Shown: piece after piece, positions 49,801-62,703 of the stretch
How positions within the stretch are numbered: the stretch's first letter is position 1
How the letters are laid out: every line of letters starts with the position of its first letter
Assembly (NCBI RefSeq): GCF_964355755.1
Contig: NC_092672.1
Location: 6,138,001 to 6,202,000, forward strand
Length of the DNA stretch: 64,000 nt
Source: Antedon mediterranea
Lineage: Eukaryota > Echinodermata > Crinoidea > Comatulida > Antedonidae
Direction of reading: 5' to 3'
Notes under the pieces: generated by a model
The model's database searches: none
Told to the model about the DNA's origin: nothing
The model's input: the letters and a program-made list of their open reading frames with translations, nothing else
Position numbers and translations under genes: made by a program

Positions 49801-52800
49801 GGATGGAATAATGCGAAGTCTATCCTTTGTTGCTTCCAAATGATGAAAACTATCAAGTATGCATTGTGAATATTCCAACAGTTGCTTGCGATTGATTAAG
49901 CTCTGTTTACACCATTAAACTAGTTTGACAAAAAAAAATGTGATGTGCCCAAATATGCTAGTGATATGCCCAAATATTGTAGTGATATGTCCATATATGG
50001 GCACATCAAATTTTTTTGTCATATAAAGTTTGATAGTGTAAATAGGGCTTTACGCTGCATCATAACAAACATATTCTTATATTAAACAAAGTGATAGCTA
50101 CAGTACCTGATTCCATACACGTAATTCACGTTCACTCATTCTTGAAAATCCAGTTGAAATAAACATGTTAAAATTGGCGAACTGTATAAACGAAGGTTTT
50201 GACCCTTCATGACCTTTCCATTTCTGTAAATAAAAATATAATATATCAAACAAGCATTTAAAGGAACCTTGCCAAATTTAAATATCAGAGTTTGCCTGAC
50301 ATACCCATGTTTACAATTATAGAATGCCAACATCATTAGGATTTTCATAGCACCCTCTATGGTTTGATAAATTATTATAGCACCCTCTATAGTTTCATAA
50401 AACCTCCCGACATCTCATTTTTCCAAGTTGGGAGGTCTGAAATTAATATAAAAATGCTTACTGCTTTCTCTTCCAATGTCCGTGCATCCAACACTCGGAA
50501 GTTCTTATCCTTGCAGGATACGACCAACTCAGAACCATCTTTTTTGAGGTCCATTGAATAGAGAAAATCAGGAAAGGTACAGCTCTGTATAACGTCACTA
50601 GTTTCTAAGTTCCAAATTTTGATGTCATTATCAGCAGCTGAAAGAGGAATAATGAATGTTAAAGATGAACAAAAAATTCTTAAATTTTTATTTATTTTTT
50701 TAACACGCCATTTTAATGTCACAAAATAGTTATCAACTTTAACAAAAAATTGGATTTAAAAAAAAGTACATTTAGGCCAAATAAAAAAAAATACTTGTTA
50801 AGCGTCACACCCTCATAAATTTTCAGGGGCGGGGGGACGGTTTTTTTTTTTTTTTTTTTAACTTTTTATGGAGGTATAATTTTGCGCGATGGACGTTTTG
50901 GCCCACTTTTTTTTAGGACGAAACGTCAAACTTTTAAAATGCGAAACAGAACAAAATTGACTATGTATGAAATATTATTGCTTATGACAAAATTGAGTTT
51001 TGTATTGTTTATATCCAGACGTAATTAAAACATTAAATTTAATTGCCACCGAGCGAAATTGTAGGCCCTAGACTAATCCGTCCAAGCTGCCACCCCCGCC
51101 TCACTCATCGGCGGCCATGGTCCGCCGTCTCTCGCTCGACTCATCTATCCAGGAAATTCCCTATCGCGAGAAGCATGATGTTGGTCTCAATAATACTAAA
51201 TTATAGTGGGCTGATTTTGAAAACAGCTTACGGCATTTCTTAAGTGAATTTTTATTCAACGTATTCATTCTTCTTTGATGAATCCGTTGCCAATTGCTGT
51301 GTAAATCAGTATTTAAAGTTGTGATGCGAAAAGTGTGTGTAATTATTCCACAGGTAAACCAGGCATAAGAAAACGCATCGCCGGGCCCATCGCCCAACAG
51401 GACCTCGTGGTGTGCCGATCTCGAGATCATCATAAACAAAATTGGTAGAGTCCATTATGTATGGGGTGTTTCCTATTTACGAACCTATAAAAAACGCGTT
51501 TCGACCACTGTGTAGGCAAAATATTTATTTCAGTAATCCCTAAATTGATAATCGTGTATTCTGTAATCACGTGACTGATGATGTAATCCTCAGCGACGTA
51601 CTAAGTGCACGTGATTTAATGTGTTGGGGAAAAAGCTTGCTGTTTACCACACATGATTCGCGGTGCTATTTGCGTTTCCTTGACGTAAATCGGCGGCGTG
51701 TAAATGAAACAATTGTTTTCACCAAATTGCCGTTGTCGACATAGAGCGATCGGTGGCTAGCTAGCGTGGCTAAGCTAAGAAGTACGTATTTTTCAAAAAT
51801 TACACCAGCCTAGCAAACATTTGCTAGTTTTGAAATTTTCAACTAGCAATTATGAAGAATCTACTAGCAAAATGCTAGTTTGCTAGCGCGAATTTTGAGC
51901 CCTGCTCTAGAGCTGGGCCGGGCCGCTAAACTTTCCGTTGTATATGGGTAAAAAAAAAATAAAAATAAAAAGAGAGGCGGCTGGATAATCAGGAGCGGGC
52001 GGTGACGCTTAACAAGTATGTTTTTTTATTTGGCCTTACCTTAAAAATTGTATTTTAAAGCAAAGAAAAGTCAAACTGGCTGCCAGTCAACGGGTGTTGG
52101 TTGATTTTAACCAGTTATTTTGTTATTTTATAAGTTCCATTTTTTTTTCTACGGAAGTGATTAACTTTATTAAAACTACAAAATAATCTATTCAAAGAAT
52201 GATTTTATTAATCTTAAATGTTCATGTTTTTGGGGGACAATACATCTTTAAAATATAAAAAACATTTTTCCAAAATAAACAGCTTGGACTATTTACAGTC
52301 CCTGCATTCAAGAAAACAAAAAATCTTAGGCCTTCTATCTAATCATTTACCATATTTAACATAAGTTGCAGTTTACTTACATGCAGAAAATAGAATGTTC
52401 TCTGCCGAGCGGTGAAACATCAACAATTGGACTTTTCGTTGATGTCCATCAAGTTGTAATGCCGCTTCTCGTATCGGTTCTTTTAGGCCTCCATCAGGAA
52501 TCTCGAAGAGCTTGATTCTGCCGTAATCATCTCCGCTTGCGATGATGTTATCGTTGAAAGGATTCCAAGCAAGTGTCAACACTTTGTTTTCGTGACCTTC
52601 CACTTTAGGCGCATTTTGATCTATACGGCCATACTGAAAATAGATAATACTATTAGTTACATCACACACATGCGCATGATGAGCCAGGGAGGAATATACT
52701 GTCAAAAACAAGAAAAACAAGAGACGGCCGCTACTCCCTCATTTTTCAAAAGTAAAATGTTGAGCTCCCTCTATATTCCTTGGCACACAAGACAGAATAG

Positions 52801-53513
52801 ACAGGGGGTCACTTGTATACAAACCAAACGGGGAGGTGCAGCAACCACTTCGAGACATGAGGCACTTGTGCTACCTGTTATTTAATGAAAAATACTATGG
52901 ACTTAAACTACCAAGATGACAGGAAAAAGGCCACGCCAGAAAGGGTGCAATATTTCTACTAGTTCCTGGCAAAAGGGGAACCGTTCATGACAGGGTTTGC
53001 GATAACATAGACGGCTAGTTTTTATTGATTCAAAGGTAGGATCAATTTAGCGATGGGCTTAGCATCCAGTATAGTTAAAATCCCTGCTAAAATTGTGCGA
53101 TAAATTGTGACATTTTGACACTGGACGGGTAAGGATTTGAACTACTAATTTCACCTCTTAATTTCCCACGCTTGTGCTACCAAATCCTCATAAATGCTGC
53201 ACCTCCTCATATTTTCCCACACTTGTGTTAAGAGGCCCACGAAAATATACCCCATAAATGCGGTACCTCCCTGTATGAAAATATTTAAGAGTGACCCCCC
53301 GGGATCAAAAGAAAAACTCACCTGTTCAAGTGGTAAAACCATAAATGCTCCTCCACCCTCTGTTCTTACAACAAAAGCCAAAAACTTAGGGTTGGCCGTG
53401 ATCATCACTCCATCGAAGCTTTCATTTGATAACGTCACATTTGTGAAAGACTGTTCAGCTGGATTCTTTTTCCCAAAAATGTGACGAAATTTACTTGCAC
53501 GCACAAATGCCAT
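46854..53513 (-). CDS. Coronin (short, actin-binding WD40 protein)
   Basis: WD40-propeller protein that binds F-actin and Arp2/3 and regulates actin turnover. Coding exons (minus, 5' to 3'): 53513-53322, 52633-52381, 50637-50462, 50223-50107, 49375-49274, 48951-48748, 48136-47918, 46946-46854. They total 1,356 nt, 451 residues plus TAA, in phase throughout. Seen: N-terminal SKFRH and ANPKFLAFVV...GGGAFMVLPL, the conserved coronin start; WD units WNPFNDNIIASGDDYGRIKL and DNDIKIWN; STGFSRMSEREL and GDSAIRYYE, coronin hallmarks; the C-terminal extension VPRKSETFQEDIYPDTA; and a last exon that is a 30-residue coiled coil (EFNALKKEVEKLKSTV) used for trimerisation. The length fits type I/II coronins (about 450-490). 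Subtype is not assigned. The start matches coronin N-termini. Confidence 0.95.
46985..47280. repeat. SINE-like interspersed repeat in the last coronin intron
   Basis: CTAGTACACCAGGGTAACCC (its reverse complement type recurs at about 4,050), then GGTTCTTTAAAGTGCACACA and GGACCTACGGTTTATAGTCC, shared with the 12.8-kb repeat. Confidence 0.55.
48470..48631. mobile_element. Tourist-like MITE in a coronin intron
   Basis: AGCTGTCTGCACTATCAAAC ... TTTGATTGTGTAGACAGAGCT, flanked by TAA on both sides. An ATTTCACCTGG insertion sits in the left arm. Confidence 0.8.
49073..49205 (+). repeat. tRNA-derived SINE fragment
   Basis: GTCGAGTGGCCAAGCGGTTA resembles the A-box half of Ser/Leu tRNA genes; the rest (TGATAAGGACTTAAAACTGG) does not fold as a tRNA. 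Within a coronin intron. Confidence 0.5.
49899..50050. mobile_element. Tourist-like MITE in a coronin intron
   Basis: AGCTCTGTTTACACCATTAA ... TTTGATAGTGTAAATAGGGCT, flanked by TTA on both sides. Two 21-bp-type internal units. Ends about 57 nt from a coronin splice donor. Confidence 0.82.
50775..52035. mobile_element. 1,261-bp PIF/Harbinger-like non-autonomous element
   Basis: Inverted ends GGCCAAATAAAAAAA and TTTTTTTATTTGGCC extend inward through TACTTGTTAAGCGTCAC / GTGACGCTTAACAAGTA. Both sides carry TTA (50772-50774, 52036-52038). The interior is GC-richer than the surrounding intron and lacks a recognisable transposase. A hAT-like remnant (TTTTGAGCCCTG, about 51,890) may be nested. Lies in the coronin intron 50638-52380. 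Confidence 0.75.
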
Positions 53514-54704
53514 TAATCTATAAAACAAAAAAGCCCATTGAAACAAAAAAATAAACACGCACTTAGTAGGCTAGGCCTAGCCATCTGGAATTCACTTTTA
53601 AATTAGTATAGGAGAACACTATGTATGTAGAACACTATGTATACAGGACACAACTAGCTGCACTATGGGAATATGTTTCCATATGTGTTTGATCAAAAAA
53701 TGACTAACATTAAACAATATGTACAGCGCTTAGAGGTTTCACAACATTAGGCACTTTATAAATTCAGGATACTATTATTATTAGTATACAGTAACACATA
53801 CTTCAATCTTTCAACATGTTTGTATAATATTGCTAATAAACGTTTATTGCATTGATTAAATTGCTTAAAATTGATGATTTACAGTATCTAATCATTGTTG
53901 GCCTAGGCCTACCTTCTTCCTTCCTGACGACTACTATTCAAATCCAGGAAGTACTGTTATGATCATAAGTACAGTGGGATTACCATAAAAGGATATGTTA
54001 TATATCACTGGTACGCGACGTATTATACTCTACAAGTGCAACAAATGACAATAATGAATGAAAATCAGACATTTTGGTACTTTTTAACCAAATAACTAGT
54101 CAATCAAATTCTTTTTTAACTAACTTGTTTTGTTATATTATGTGTTTAATACAATACTTTGTTTAAATGCTTTATTTCAGATTATAAAAGGATCCTAATG
54201 GAAATAATTTAATAAGTTTTCTGGAAAATCTTTTATAAATGTAGGCTATGTATTTGTAATGTCAATAATTTATGATGATTTTTCTAATAAATTCAAATCC
54301 AAAATTAATTCTCATATTTACAACTAAATTTTAAAAAACAATTAACATAAAATACAAAAAGAAGTCAGTGGCAGATTCAAAAAGTAAACTTTAAAATATG
54401 TCAACATTTGACTAATTGCACCCTGCCACGATACTTAAAAACAAAACAATGCAGTATAAAAATATGTTTATATATAAATAATCATAATAAACAAACATAC
54501 CAGTTGTTGACCTGGTTGACCTTAACTGCATAACTTGCCTTTAATTATTTTCAACCGATTAATTTTTTTTTTTAATATCATTTTATGATACTTTTTCTAA
54601 AAAATTCAAATCAAATTTTTCATGATATTCAAGAAAAATATTTGCATAATGGTGCATTAGTGTACATTGTGTGTAAAGTAATAGAATTCCAAAATATCCT
54701 ATAA

Positions 54705-54864
54705 AGCCTTGTCTACACTATCAAACTAGTTTGACAAAAAAGTGTGATGTGCCCAAATATGGTAGTGATATGGCCAAACATGGTAGTGATATGGCATCAT
54801 CGTGTCCATATATGGGCACATGATGTTTGTTGTCACATAAAGTTAGATAGTGTAGACAGAGCTT
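54705..54864. mobile_element. Tourist-like MITE copy
   Basis: AGCCTTGTCTACACTATCAA ... TTAGATAGTGTAGACAGAGCT with flanks TAA / TTA. Two internal 21-bp-type units. Confidence 0.82.
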
Positions 54865-56164
54865 TAGACTTCCTTATGGAAATACAGCTTGTTGCAGCTG
54901 CCCTGGATGTACACTCTTATTACGGATCAGGAAGTATGGCCAATAATTTTTAAATCATAAATCATCTTTATTATTTAATATTTTATTACCATATTTAGTT
55001 TATTATTCTTAATCACAGTTTATTTAAGAATAAATTAAATTTATAATAGGTTAAGTACTCAATTCAATGTTATTATTATATTATGTAAAATATTGATTAT
55101 TATAATTTTCTAAAGAAAGTCAAATTACAACCATATTAAGTCTAAACCAGGAAGTAAAATTAATAATGGGTTACTGCCATTTAAAAAACCATTATTACGT
55201 TAATCATTATAAAGGAATTCTCAGTTTGAGTTTAGGTACACAATACAATAATAGAACCTCTATTAAAGGGACACTTTCAGGGCCAAAACAAAGTAAGTTT
55301 ACCCTAAATATTGCCTCTTAAAAAATAAAAGAAATAAAAAAATATTTTTTAAATAAAAAATAGGATATTCAAATTCAAACATAAATATTGTTTTAAAATA
55401 ATTGTTCGTTTTTCAATTAAAAAAATACAGTAATAAGTAATAACTAGGAACCACTAACTATTTTTATAAAATAAAAATTATTTTACAAGCACTATTAACT
55501 AAATTATCTAACTATACATTAAACGAATTCAGGCATTCCCACTTGTGGGTCATTGACATATTTTATCTATTTCTAAACAGGTGGTACAGTAGATGAAATG
55601 AAAAAGAAATTAAAAAAGAAGATTAATTTTTGGATAAAGGATTTGAGTCGAGATTCAACAATACATAGTCATGGAATTTTCTGATTTACAGTACATAATT
55701 AATCAATATAAATTTAATGGCAACATTTGTATGTAGATATTTTAAAACTTACAGGGTTTTTTTTACTTTATGTGGAATTACATTATTTAATACAAAATAT
55801 TATACATTTTTAATGTACTGTACATTATTATGATTATTATAATAACCATTTTTATTATCAAATACTGTAGTACATTCATAACTTCAAAGATAAAGAAATA
55901 AATTATGTAAATAAATCTACAATTTATCACATTATTAACTGTTGATAAATTTTAATTTAATAAATATTGTCTGAACTTTCACTAAGATACAGCAATCAAA
56001 CGTTTCTTCACACAATCACATTTTGCATGCATTTGAGCAGACGCTGTCTCGCATCTAATTAGCGTAATAATAATTCTGCTTGTGCAGTCACAATGTATCT
56101 TGGGGACTGTCTTTGTGTATGTTGTAGTTTGTGGCTTTCAGATGCCTGGCAATAATTAAAGTAC

Positions 56165-56360
56165 CTGGCAACTTCTACTGTAGGTCGGAGCCTAGGAAAG
56201 CCTAAATCTTTTTTTTTGTATCTCCATTGAGATCCAGCCACTGATACCCACAGCATCCAAAGGCAAATTACTGGAAAATGACAATACTGTGGGGATCAGT
56301 GAGTGTCTGGATCTCAATGGATACACACAAAAAAAGCGAAAAGCTAAATCAAAAAAACGA
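56165..56360. mobile_element. Foldback element, about 75-bp arms
   Basis: TCCATTGAGATCCAGCCACTG ... CCCACAG on the left pairs with CTGTGGGGATCAG ... TCTGGATCTCAATGGA on the right, flanked by A/T-rich AAATC...GATTT sequence. Confidence 0.7.
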
Positions 56361-57198
56361 TAAGTAAAACAGCCAGAAAAGTTAGCAGAGCTTTCAGGCA
56401 ACACTTGTCCTTCATCAATGCATATATATATATATTGCCTGTTATATTTTAGTACAACCTCAATTCTTTTTTCTTACATTAAGCTTCTTTTTTTTAGCTA
56501 CGGATATATTATGTAATCATGGTATTCCAAAATAAAGAAATGAATTAATTAAATAAATTATAATAAGAAAATAGGCCACACATATTAACATTAATATTAT
56601 TATTTTGTAATTCCAGGAAACATTTAAAAAATGGATTAAACAAAAACTGCTGAATTTGGAGATGAGAAACTGTATACCATTTTGCTACAAATATGATCAT
56701 TGCCTCAAATGTTGTTTGGATTTAATCAAATGTAAATAAGACATGAATGAAAAACAGGGGACTTGTAGAAATCATGTTGGAATACTTAATATAACAACAT
56801 AGATGATACTGTTAAGAAGACTAGCTGCCATATAATAAAACATCCACGAAATTGGCAATTTTGAATAGCCGGCACCATAACATAATATCAGCCTAAATTT
56901 TGTATGTTTATTTTGAATAATAATTTTACAAGCTTAGAAAGCAATTAAAGGAGCGATTCATCATCATGAGGGCTAAAATTAATTATGCATGACCTGCCAT
57001 CAACAACATTAACAAAAAATAATTCAAAATATATTTATTAATTAGGGCCTAGGCCTAGCCTAAATATTAGGCCTGTTTCGGATCATTAAATTTGCGTTGA
57101 ATTTTTTGATCTCACAAGTTAAAGTAGGCTAGGCTTAGCCCTGTTTATTATTAAGCATGATATATTCAGAGTATTATCAAGCCATGCAACAATGATTT

Positions 57199-57227
57199 AA
57201 CAACAACAACAACAACAACAACAACAG
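57199..57227. repeat. (CAA)n microsatellite
   Basis: About nine CAA triplets, just before a GC-rich block (57,230-57,350). Confidence 0.9.
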
Positions 57228-57424
57228 CGATTCTCCCTTTCAGGCAGAGCCGGCCTAGAGTAGGTATCAGTCTAGGTACAGAGAGGGCCTCTTCCTGCTC
57301 TGCCGCCTGCCCTCTCTGCTTCCTGCTGGCTGGACCAGCCTGGCTGGTGGTAAGCCGGTTTCGTGTTGTTTTGAATATTTTAAATCACAAACAATAATTT
57401 TCTGCTCAGTAATAAAATACATAC

Positions 57425-57590
57425 CCTTTTTATCAGAAACAGTTGTTTGAAAAAAAAATTGAAACTTTGAAAATGTTCTCGTTTAGCTGGTCTTAACACC
57501 ACGAGTTGAGTTCGAACTGAATGCGGTAAAGTTGAATAATACCCGGAAGTAAATGGTAGACACAGAAAGGGCGTTGTCAATCGACCAACC
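57425..57590 (-). promoter_or_regulatory. Inferred coronin 5' noncoding exon / promoter
   Basis: The coronin start exon begins only 4 nt before the ATG at an acceptor (tatag, 53518-53519), so an upstream noncoding exon must exist. A good donor (AAGG|GTATGT) at 57424 closes a block that contains an ETS-type CCGGAAGT motif near 57543-57550, a common element of housekeeping promoters. This would leave a 3.9-kb first intron. A GC-rich stretch at 57,230-57,350 lies just inside the intron. Inference only. Confidence 0.35.
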
Positions 57591-58109
57591 AACGACCGAG
57601 CCTAAACTTCGCAATTTAAGAGGGCGCTAACAGAATATGAAACTTTATTTTTAGTCATTACAATGATCATAATCATAAAGATTATTCTAACACAATTATT
57701 GTTATAGATACACTAACAGGTTCTGGTTTTCATTTAACGTGATGGTACTACAAGTGGATCACACATAAACAAACACATGAGTAAAATTAAAAATATATTA
57801 TAAACCAAATCAAGCAACCACCGCTTGCTGGGAGTAAACAGAGAGAATGATTAAGATCCGTCTTTTAGTTTTAACGTACGGCCTAAAATTAGTAAAATAA
57901 TAAAAAGTGGTCCACAATTTGGATCCTTGACCGTGTTTCCTCCAAAATTGAATGGAGTCATTAATTCTGTGACCATATACATTTGTTGTTTAAATGTTGT
58001 AAAGATCGTCTTGTAGTTTTGACGGCCTAAGTAAAATGATAAAAAAGTGGTTCAGAATTGGTATTCTGTTCCGAAAAGCCCTTTTGACCTCAGTCTCCAT
58101 ATCTGTGGT

Positions 58110-59028
58110 TTAAATTTGGTAAGGATCCGATTTTACGAGTTTTACCGAGTTGTACCGACGTGTGCCGAACATAATACGTAGTTGTATTGTTTCGATTAAC
58201 TTCAATTGTGTTGGGTTTATACACAGACTTGTTTTCTTGTCGCTATTGGTGTCATTTCGACGCGGTGTTAAGTTGACTTTCCGCGCATCTCCATCTAGTT
58301 GGTGTTCCCTCTTCTCAATAGTCAAGACGTCTTTTACTGTATCTGGAATATCATTTGCATTGTTCCGAAATTCTCTAAAATCAAAAAGAAAAGCAGTTTC
58401 AATCACCTAAAAACACTCTGATTACATTAGCTGAAAGCCTGTTTCCCTGAAAAAAAACTTTCAATACAGCACCATCCACCACCTTTTGTCAAAAAACGAT
58501 ACCAGACAGAGGCAGTGAACGAGGAAATTCACTCAGGCTTTTCCAAACCAAACTCAACATCCGTCTGGTGTTTATTTATATGTTTACCATCAATGGGGGT
58601 ATTTTACATAAATGAAAGTGCATTACTCACTTGACCAATCGAAGTAGTTTAACTTTCACAGCAAAAGACAATGCATTCATAAGCGTCTCGTAACCCTTTG
58701 AAATGCGCGTCGTAAAAACGTCATTAGCACGTGTTTTACACTTTCTATAGTTACTAATATACATACTTATATCATCATAATGATTAAATATATGTTTCAG
58801 ATCATTTGTTGAACTGGTGTACAGTCTGTATGGAAATTTAAGCTTGGGTTTCTGAAGTTTTGTCAGAGAGGACGTCGAACGACCACTTTCTTCGGGCCAT
58901 TCACCAAAAACATTTGGCGCTAATCTATGCTGCATCGTTTCTGCTGTACCATTAAGCGTTTCACTGAGGCGGAGTAACGATATACTGGCCTCTTCGGTTA
59001 TTTGTGTGTTATCTGCGAATTGGTTCAT
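58110..59028 (-). CDS. Unrecognised two-exon protein, 220 aa
   Basis: Exon A 59028-58631 (132 codons plus 2 nt, donor AA|GTGAGT) joins exon B 58374-58110 (acceptor TTTTAG), restoring a continuous frame ...LLRLVKEFRNNANDIPD... and ending in TAA. The protein begins MNQFADNTQITEEASISLLR, has no signal peptide or membrane segment, and looks mostly helical and basic. A conserved-looking middle is YETLMNALSFAVKVKLLRLV and the C-terminal part is polar (TPRRNDTNSDKK). I recognise no family. GC and codon use resemble the neighbouring genes more than the introns do. In-frame stops lie upstream of the ATG, so 59028 is the first usable start after TAA. It is divergent from TRAF, about 1 kb away. It could be a lineage-specific gene or a missed fast-evolving homologue. 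Confidence 0.6.
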
Positions 59029-59360
59029 CGGTCTAATGTTATGATCATCGCCTATACTGATAATGCATTGGTATATTTATTTCTAGATATCGTCGATATA
59101 TCTGAAAAAATATACAATATAAATAATGGTCCTTTACATCCAATTCTTGTCTTGGTCTTTCATGCTTGTTCATCTTTTTAAAGATACTAAAATATAAATA
59201 TGTTTTCATTCATAATATAGGCCTATATTTGGTCAAAATAAATTTTAATAACAATCAAGAAAATTGGATACAACGATACCTAACCTGATATACAGTTATT
59301 ATATCATAATTACAATTTTATACAAAAGAAAATAAAGTAAAATTACGAACAATAACATAC

Positions 59361-59480
59361 CTATAACGTACGTCAAAACGGGATGCCCTTCTCGTTGCCA
59401 GCTAAAATGGTATACAATTCAGAATTGAGAAAGAAAGAGCGTTACTTGCAGGGCTTAGGTCGTTTTGTTCCACGCATTGT
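59361..59480 (-). promoter_or_regulatory. Possible 5' UTR exon of the unrecognised gene
   Basis: A donor TATAG|GTATGT at 59360 follows a GC-richer block (contains TGCCAGCTAAAATGG on the plus strand). A possible acceptor, attatcag, lies about 40 nt before the ATG at 59028. The arrangement would give a noncoding first exon and place the start site within 600 bp of the TRAF start codon. Weak inference from splice motifs only. Confidence 0.3.
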
Positions 59481-59691
59481 GAACTCCTCTATTATTCTTC
59501 ATATAAAGTGACGCAAACATCTTAGTGAAAAACATGAACTACGAAAAACACTTCTACTTTAACTCTCAGCAGCAACGAAAAACACTTTTACTTCTCCGCA
59601 GCAGCAGAATTTATGAATAGAATTGCCATATACAAGTCATTTTTTAAAATTAACTATCATTTAATTATTATTCAATGTTTCCAGATTGGTT

Positions 59692-59780
59692 GTTCTACCA
59701 TATTTGAGTATATCACTACTATATTTTGGCATATCGCACTATTTTGATAAACTAGTTTGATAGTGTAGACAGAGCTTTAG
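59692..59780. mobile_element. Tourist-like MITE, right half only
   Basis: ACCATATTTGAGTATATCAC ... AAACTAGTTTGATAGTGTAG ... ACAGAGCT followed by TTA. Lies between the divergent unknown gene and TRAF, about 280 bp before the TRAF start. Confidence 0.7.
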
Positions 59781-60060
59781 ACAATGCGCACTAACTGCAC
59801 TTTCTATAGTCTCTACGAAGACTCATAGGTTCCAGTACATCCCAGAAAAACCAGGGTCACGCATATCTATATAGCAACTGAAATGCAAAAAAAAAAGATA
59901 ATAACATTTATGTAAATTTGCATTATTTGTTATCGGTAATAAACTTGACTAGATCGTGACAATTGGTAATAAAGCAGCATAATTGATAACATCGATCGTC
60001 AAACTCGTAAAAAACAAGATATGAAAATGAGCATAATACTCGAAAACAGTCATTTTTCTT

Positions 60061-62595
60061 ATGTCAACTGGCAAACAAAACTCTAGCAATATGGCAGAAG
60101 GCGGCAGCGTTAGTTCATTCGGAAAACATTACAATAATAGTGGAGATGAGTTAAGTAAATTTGGGTCTGTTTATTCGTCGACAACTGGTTCCCTTAGCAG
60201 CAGATATTCTGAACTATCCAGAATAGATATGGCGTCAAGTGACGATGAGGAGGATTCGGCTTATAAATCAACGTTAGACGGGAAACCAATCGTGTTTATG
60301 AATCCTATTGAAGAAAAATACAGATGTGTGTCATGTCAGCAAATACTTGTGTTTCCAGTCTTATTGGAAGACTGCGGACATCGATGCTGTTCCTCGTGTT
60401 TGCCGCAGCTTTTGAGGTAGGCCTAATTATCGCCATTTTCCCTCCCAAAATCTTCCTCTGTTTGCCTCAACTTTTAAGGTATACAGTACCAGTTAACTCA
60501 CCATTTTCCTCCCTGCCCAAAATCTCCTTCTGTGTAATGCGTTTTTCTTTCCTAGCCTTTATAGAAGATGGCCAAACTTCCTTTCCTTGCATTAATTAAA
60601 CTAGTGCTCTTTACTCGATCGTGCACTCTTAATGTCTGCCTCTGTCTTTCTGATGTTGTCTACATTGTAATACAATCACAAATTAGTGACATGTACAAAA
60701 TAATTTTCCCAAAAAATAGAAGCTCTGTCTAACTATCAAACTTTATGTGAAAACAAAAATGTGATGTGCCCATATATGAACACGATGACATCATATCACC
60801 ACCATATGGGCACATCACACTTTTTTGGTCAAACTAATTTGATAGTGTAGACAGAGCTTTAGAAATGTATTTCATATCTTTCAGAGCGTCCCAGAAGTGT
60901 CCGATTGATGACCAGAGTTTAACGCGCGATAGAGTGTACGTGGATTGTGTGTTTGGTCAAGAGATTGACATTCAAAAAGTGAAATGTGTAAACCACGCCA
61001 GAAGCTGCCAATGGACTGGTATACTTGGCCAATCAAAGGTAATATCTCATAAGAGCATTGGGCACAGTGGCGGGTCCAGGATTTATTAAAGTGCTAAACT
61101 TAAGAGAGTTCTATTTTTCGCACTGTCCTTTCCTGCCCAGACGGTGGGGTTGGTGGTGGTGGTGGTGGTGGTGGTGATAGGTTTTTCTTTTCCAAATAAA
61201 TAATCGAAGTTGTTTTACCATAATGGTTCCGAAAACGCTCGAAATTTTAAAAACAACACGACCACTTTACAATTGTACCCATATCAATCACGTACCATTT
61301 AGTTAGCTTAATCTCTGTCTACCAAATAAAACTTTATGCGAGAAAAAATATGTGATGTGCCCATATATGAATATGATCATATCATATCACTACCATATTT
61401 GGGCATATATAACTACCGTATTTGGGCACATCACACTTGTTTGATAGTGTATAAACAGAGTGATACTTTCCATCATATATAATAAAAACAGGTTCTCCAT
61501 ATCGTGGCTCGTATCGTTGATTCGTTTGACTTTGTATAACATTACGCCTATTATCAAACAGCTCCTTATTTCTATGCAAGGAGGCACTAATGTATAAAAC
61601 GAATGTGTTTTTTAATAGGATCACCTCAAGCACTGTCTTTACGTGTTGATAGAATGCCCAAATGTATGCGGTGCCAGTATGGAAAAAATCTTCATGGAGA
61701 ACCACTTAAAAGAGGACTGTCACAAAAGAATGATCACGTGCGAATTCTGTAGCAAGTGCATATTCCACAAAGACGAGATTTACCATTACAATATCTGTCC
61801 AAACTTCTTGGTACATTGTCCAAACGGATGTGACGTCAATACCGAGTACTTAAGGCACAACATCGATAAACATCTTAATACCAATTGTCCTTTAGAGGTT
61901 ATTGAGTGCGAGTTTGCAGGATTTGGCTGCACATTCACAGTATGTACTTCTTGTGTTTTATTATGAATAAGCACATTGTAAACATGGAAAATTGGCTTCG
62001 CGCGAATCGAAAGCGCAAGCTTATACGCATGCGTATTCGTGTTCCATCCTCCAAATCACTCTCTATATTCATGCGTATAATCATAGTCAATAGAAAGTAT
62101 CTGACGCTGGTTCCTATAGGTTCGCAAATAGAAAGCTTCCTATATATTTACTGTATTTTCATATATTACTATTATTGTTGCAGTCAATTCGTTCAGAAAT
62201 GCGTTACCACATGACGGACAACACGTCAATGAACAACCATGTTGCTATGATCGGAGAGAAGATTGTTTCACAGAAAATTATAATTGACGTCCACGGCGTT
62301 AATCTGGAGGATGGCACAGACTCTCTCCAAACCTGCGTAGATAAGGTGCAAGACCTCGAGAAGATGTTTGGATCTCACTTAGTATGGAAAATCAACAATT
62401 ATGCGGAGCGCGTCCAAGATGCAAAGATTGCCAAGAAGACGACCATATTTAGCCCGCCATTTCTTACAGGAAGACATGGTTACAAACTTTCTATGTCTGC
62501 CTGTCTAAATGGTGACGGAAAGGGTAAGGATATTCAGACAATTTAGAGAAGTGATCTGCGCGAGTGAAACTAATATTGTTACATAAAACTAAAAA

Positions 62596-62634
<39 letters not shown>

Positions 62635-62669
62635 AAATCAGGCAAAGAACATTAATTCTAAACCGCCCG

Positions 62670-62703
<34 letters not shown>

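Larger units (their letters stand above)
53518..57424 (-). other. Inferred first intron of coronin / upstream region
   Basis: AT-rich without exons. Includes SINE-like debris at 53,720-53,800, a MITE at 54.7 kb, a degraded AATAGGG repeat at 55.25 kb, a foldback at 56.2 kb and a (CAA)n run at 57.2 kb. Confidence 0.5.

Noticed and set aside
51161-51439. 92-codon open frame inside the GGCCAAATAA element
   Set aside because: No similarity to Harbinger transposase motifs; probably chance in the GC-richer interior.
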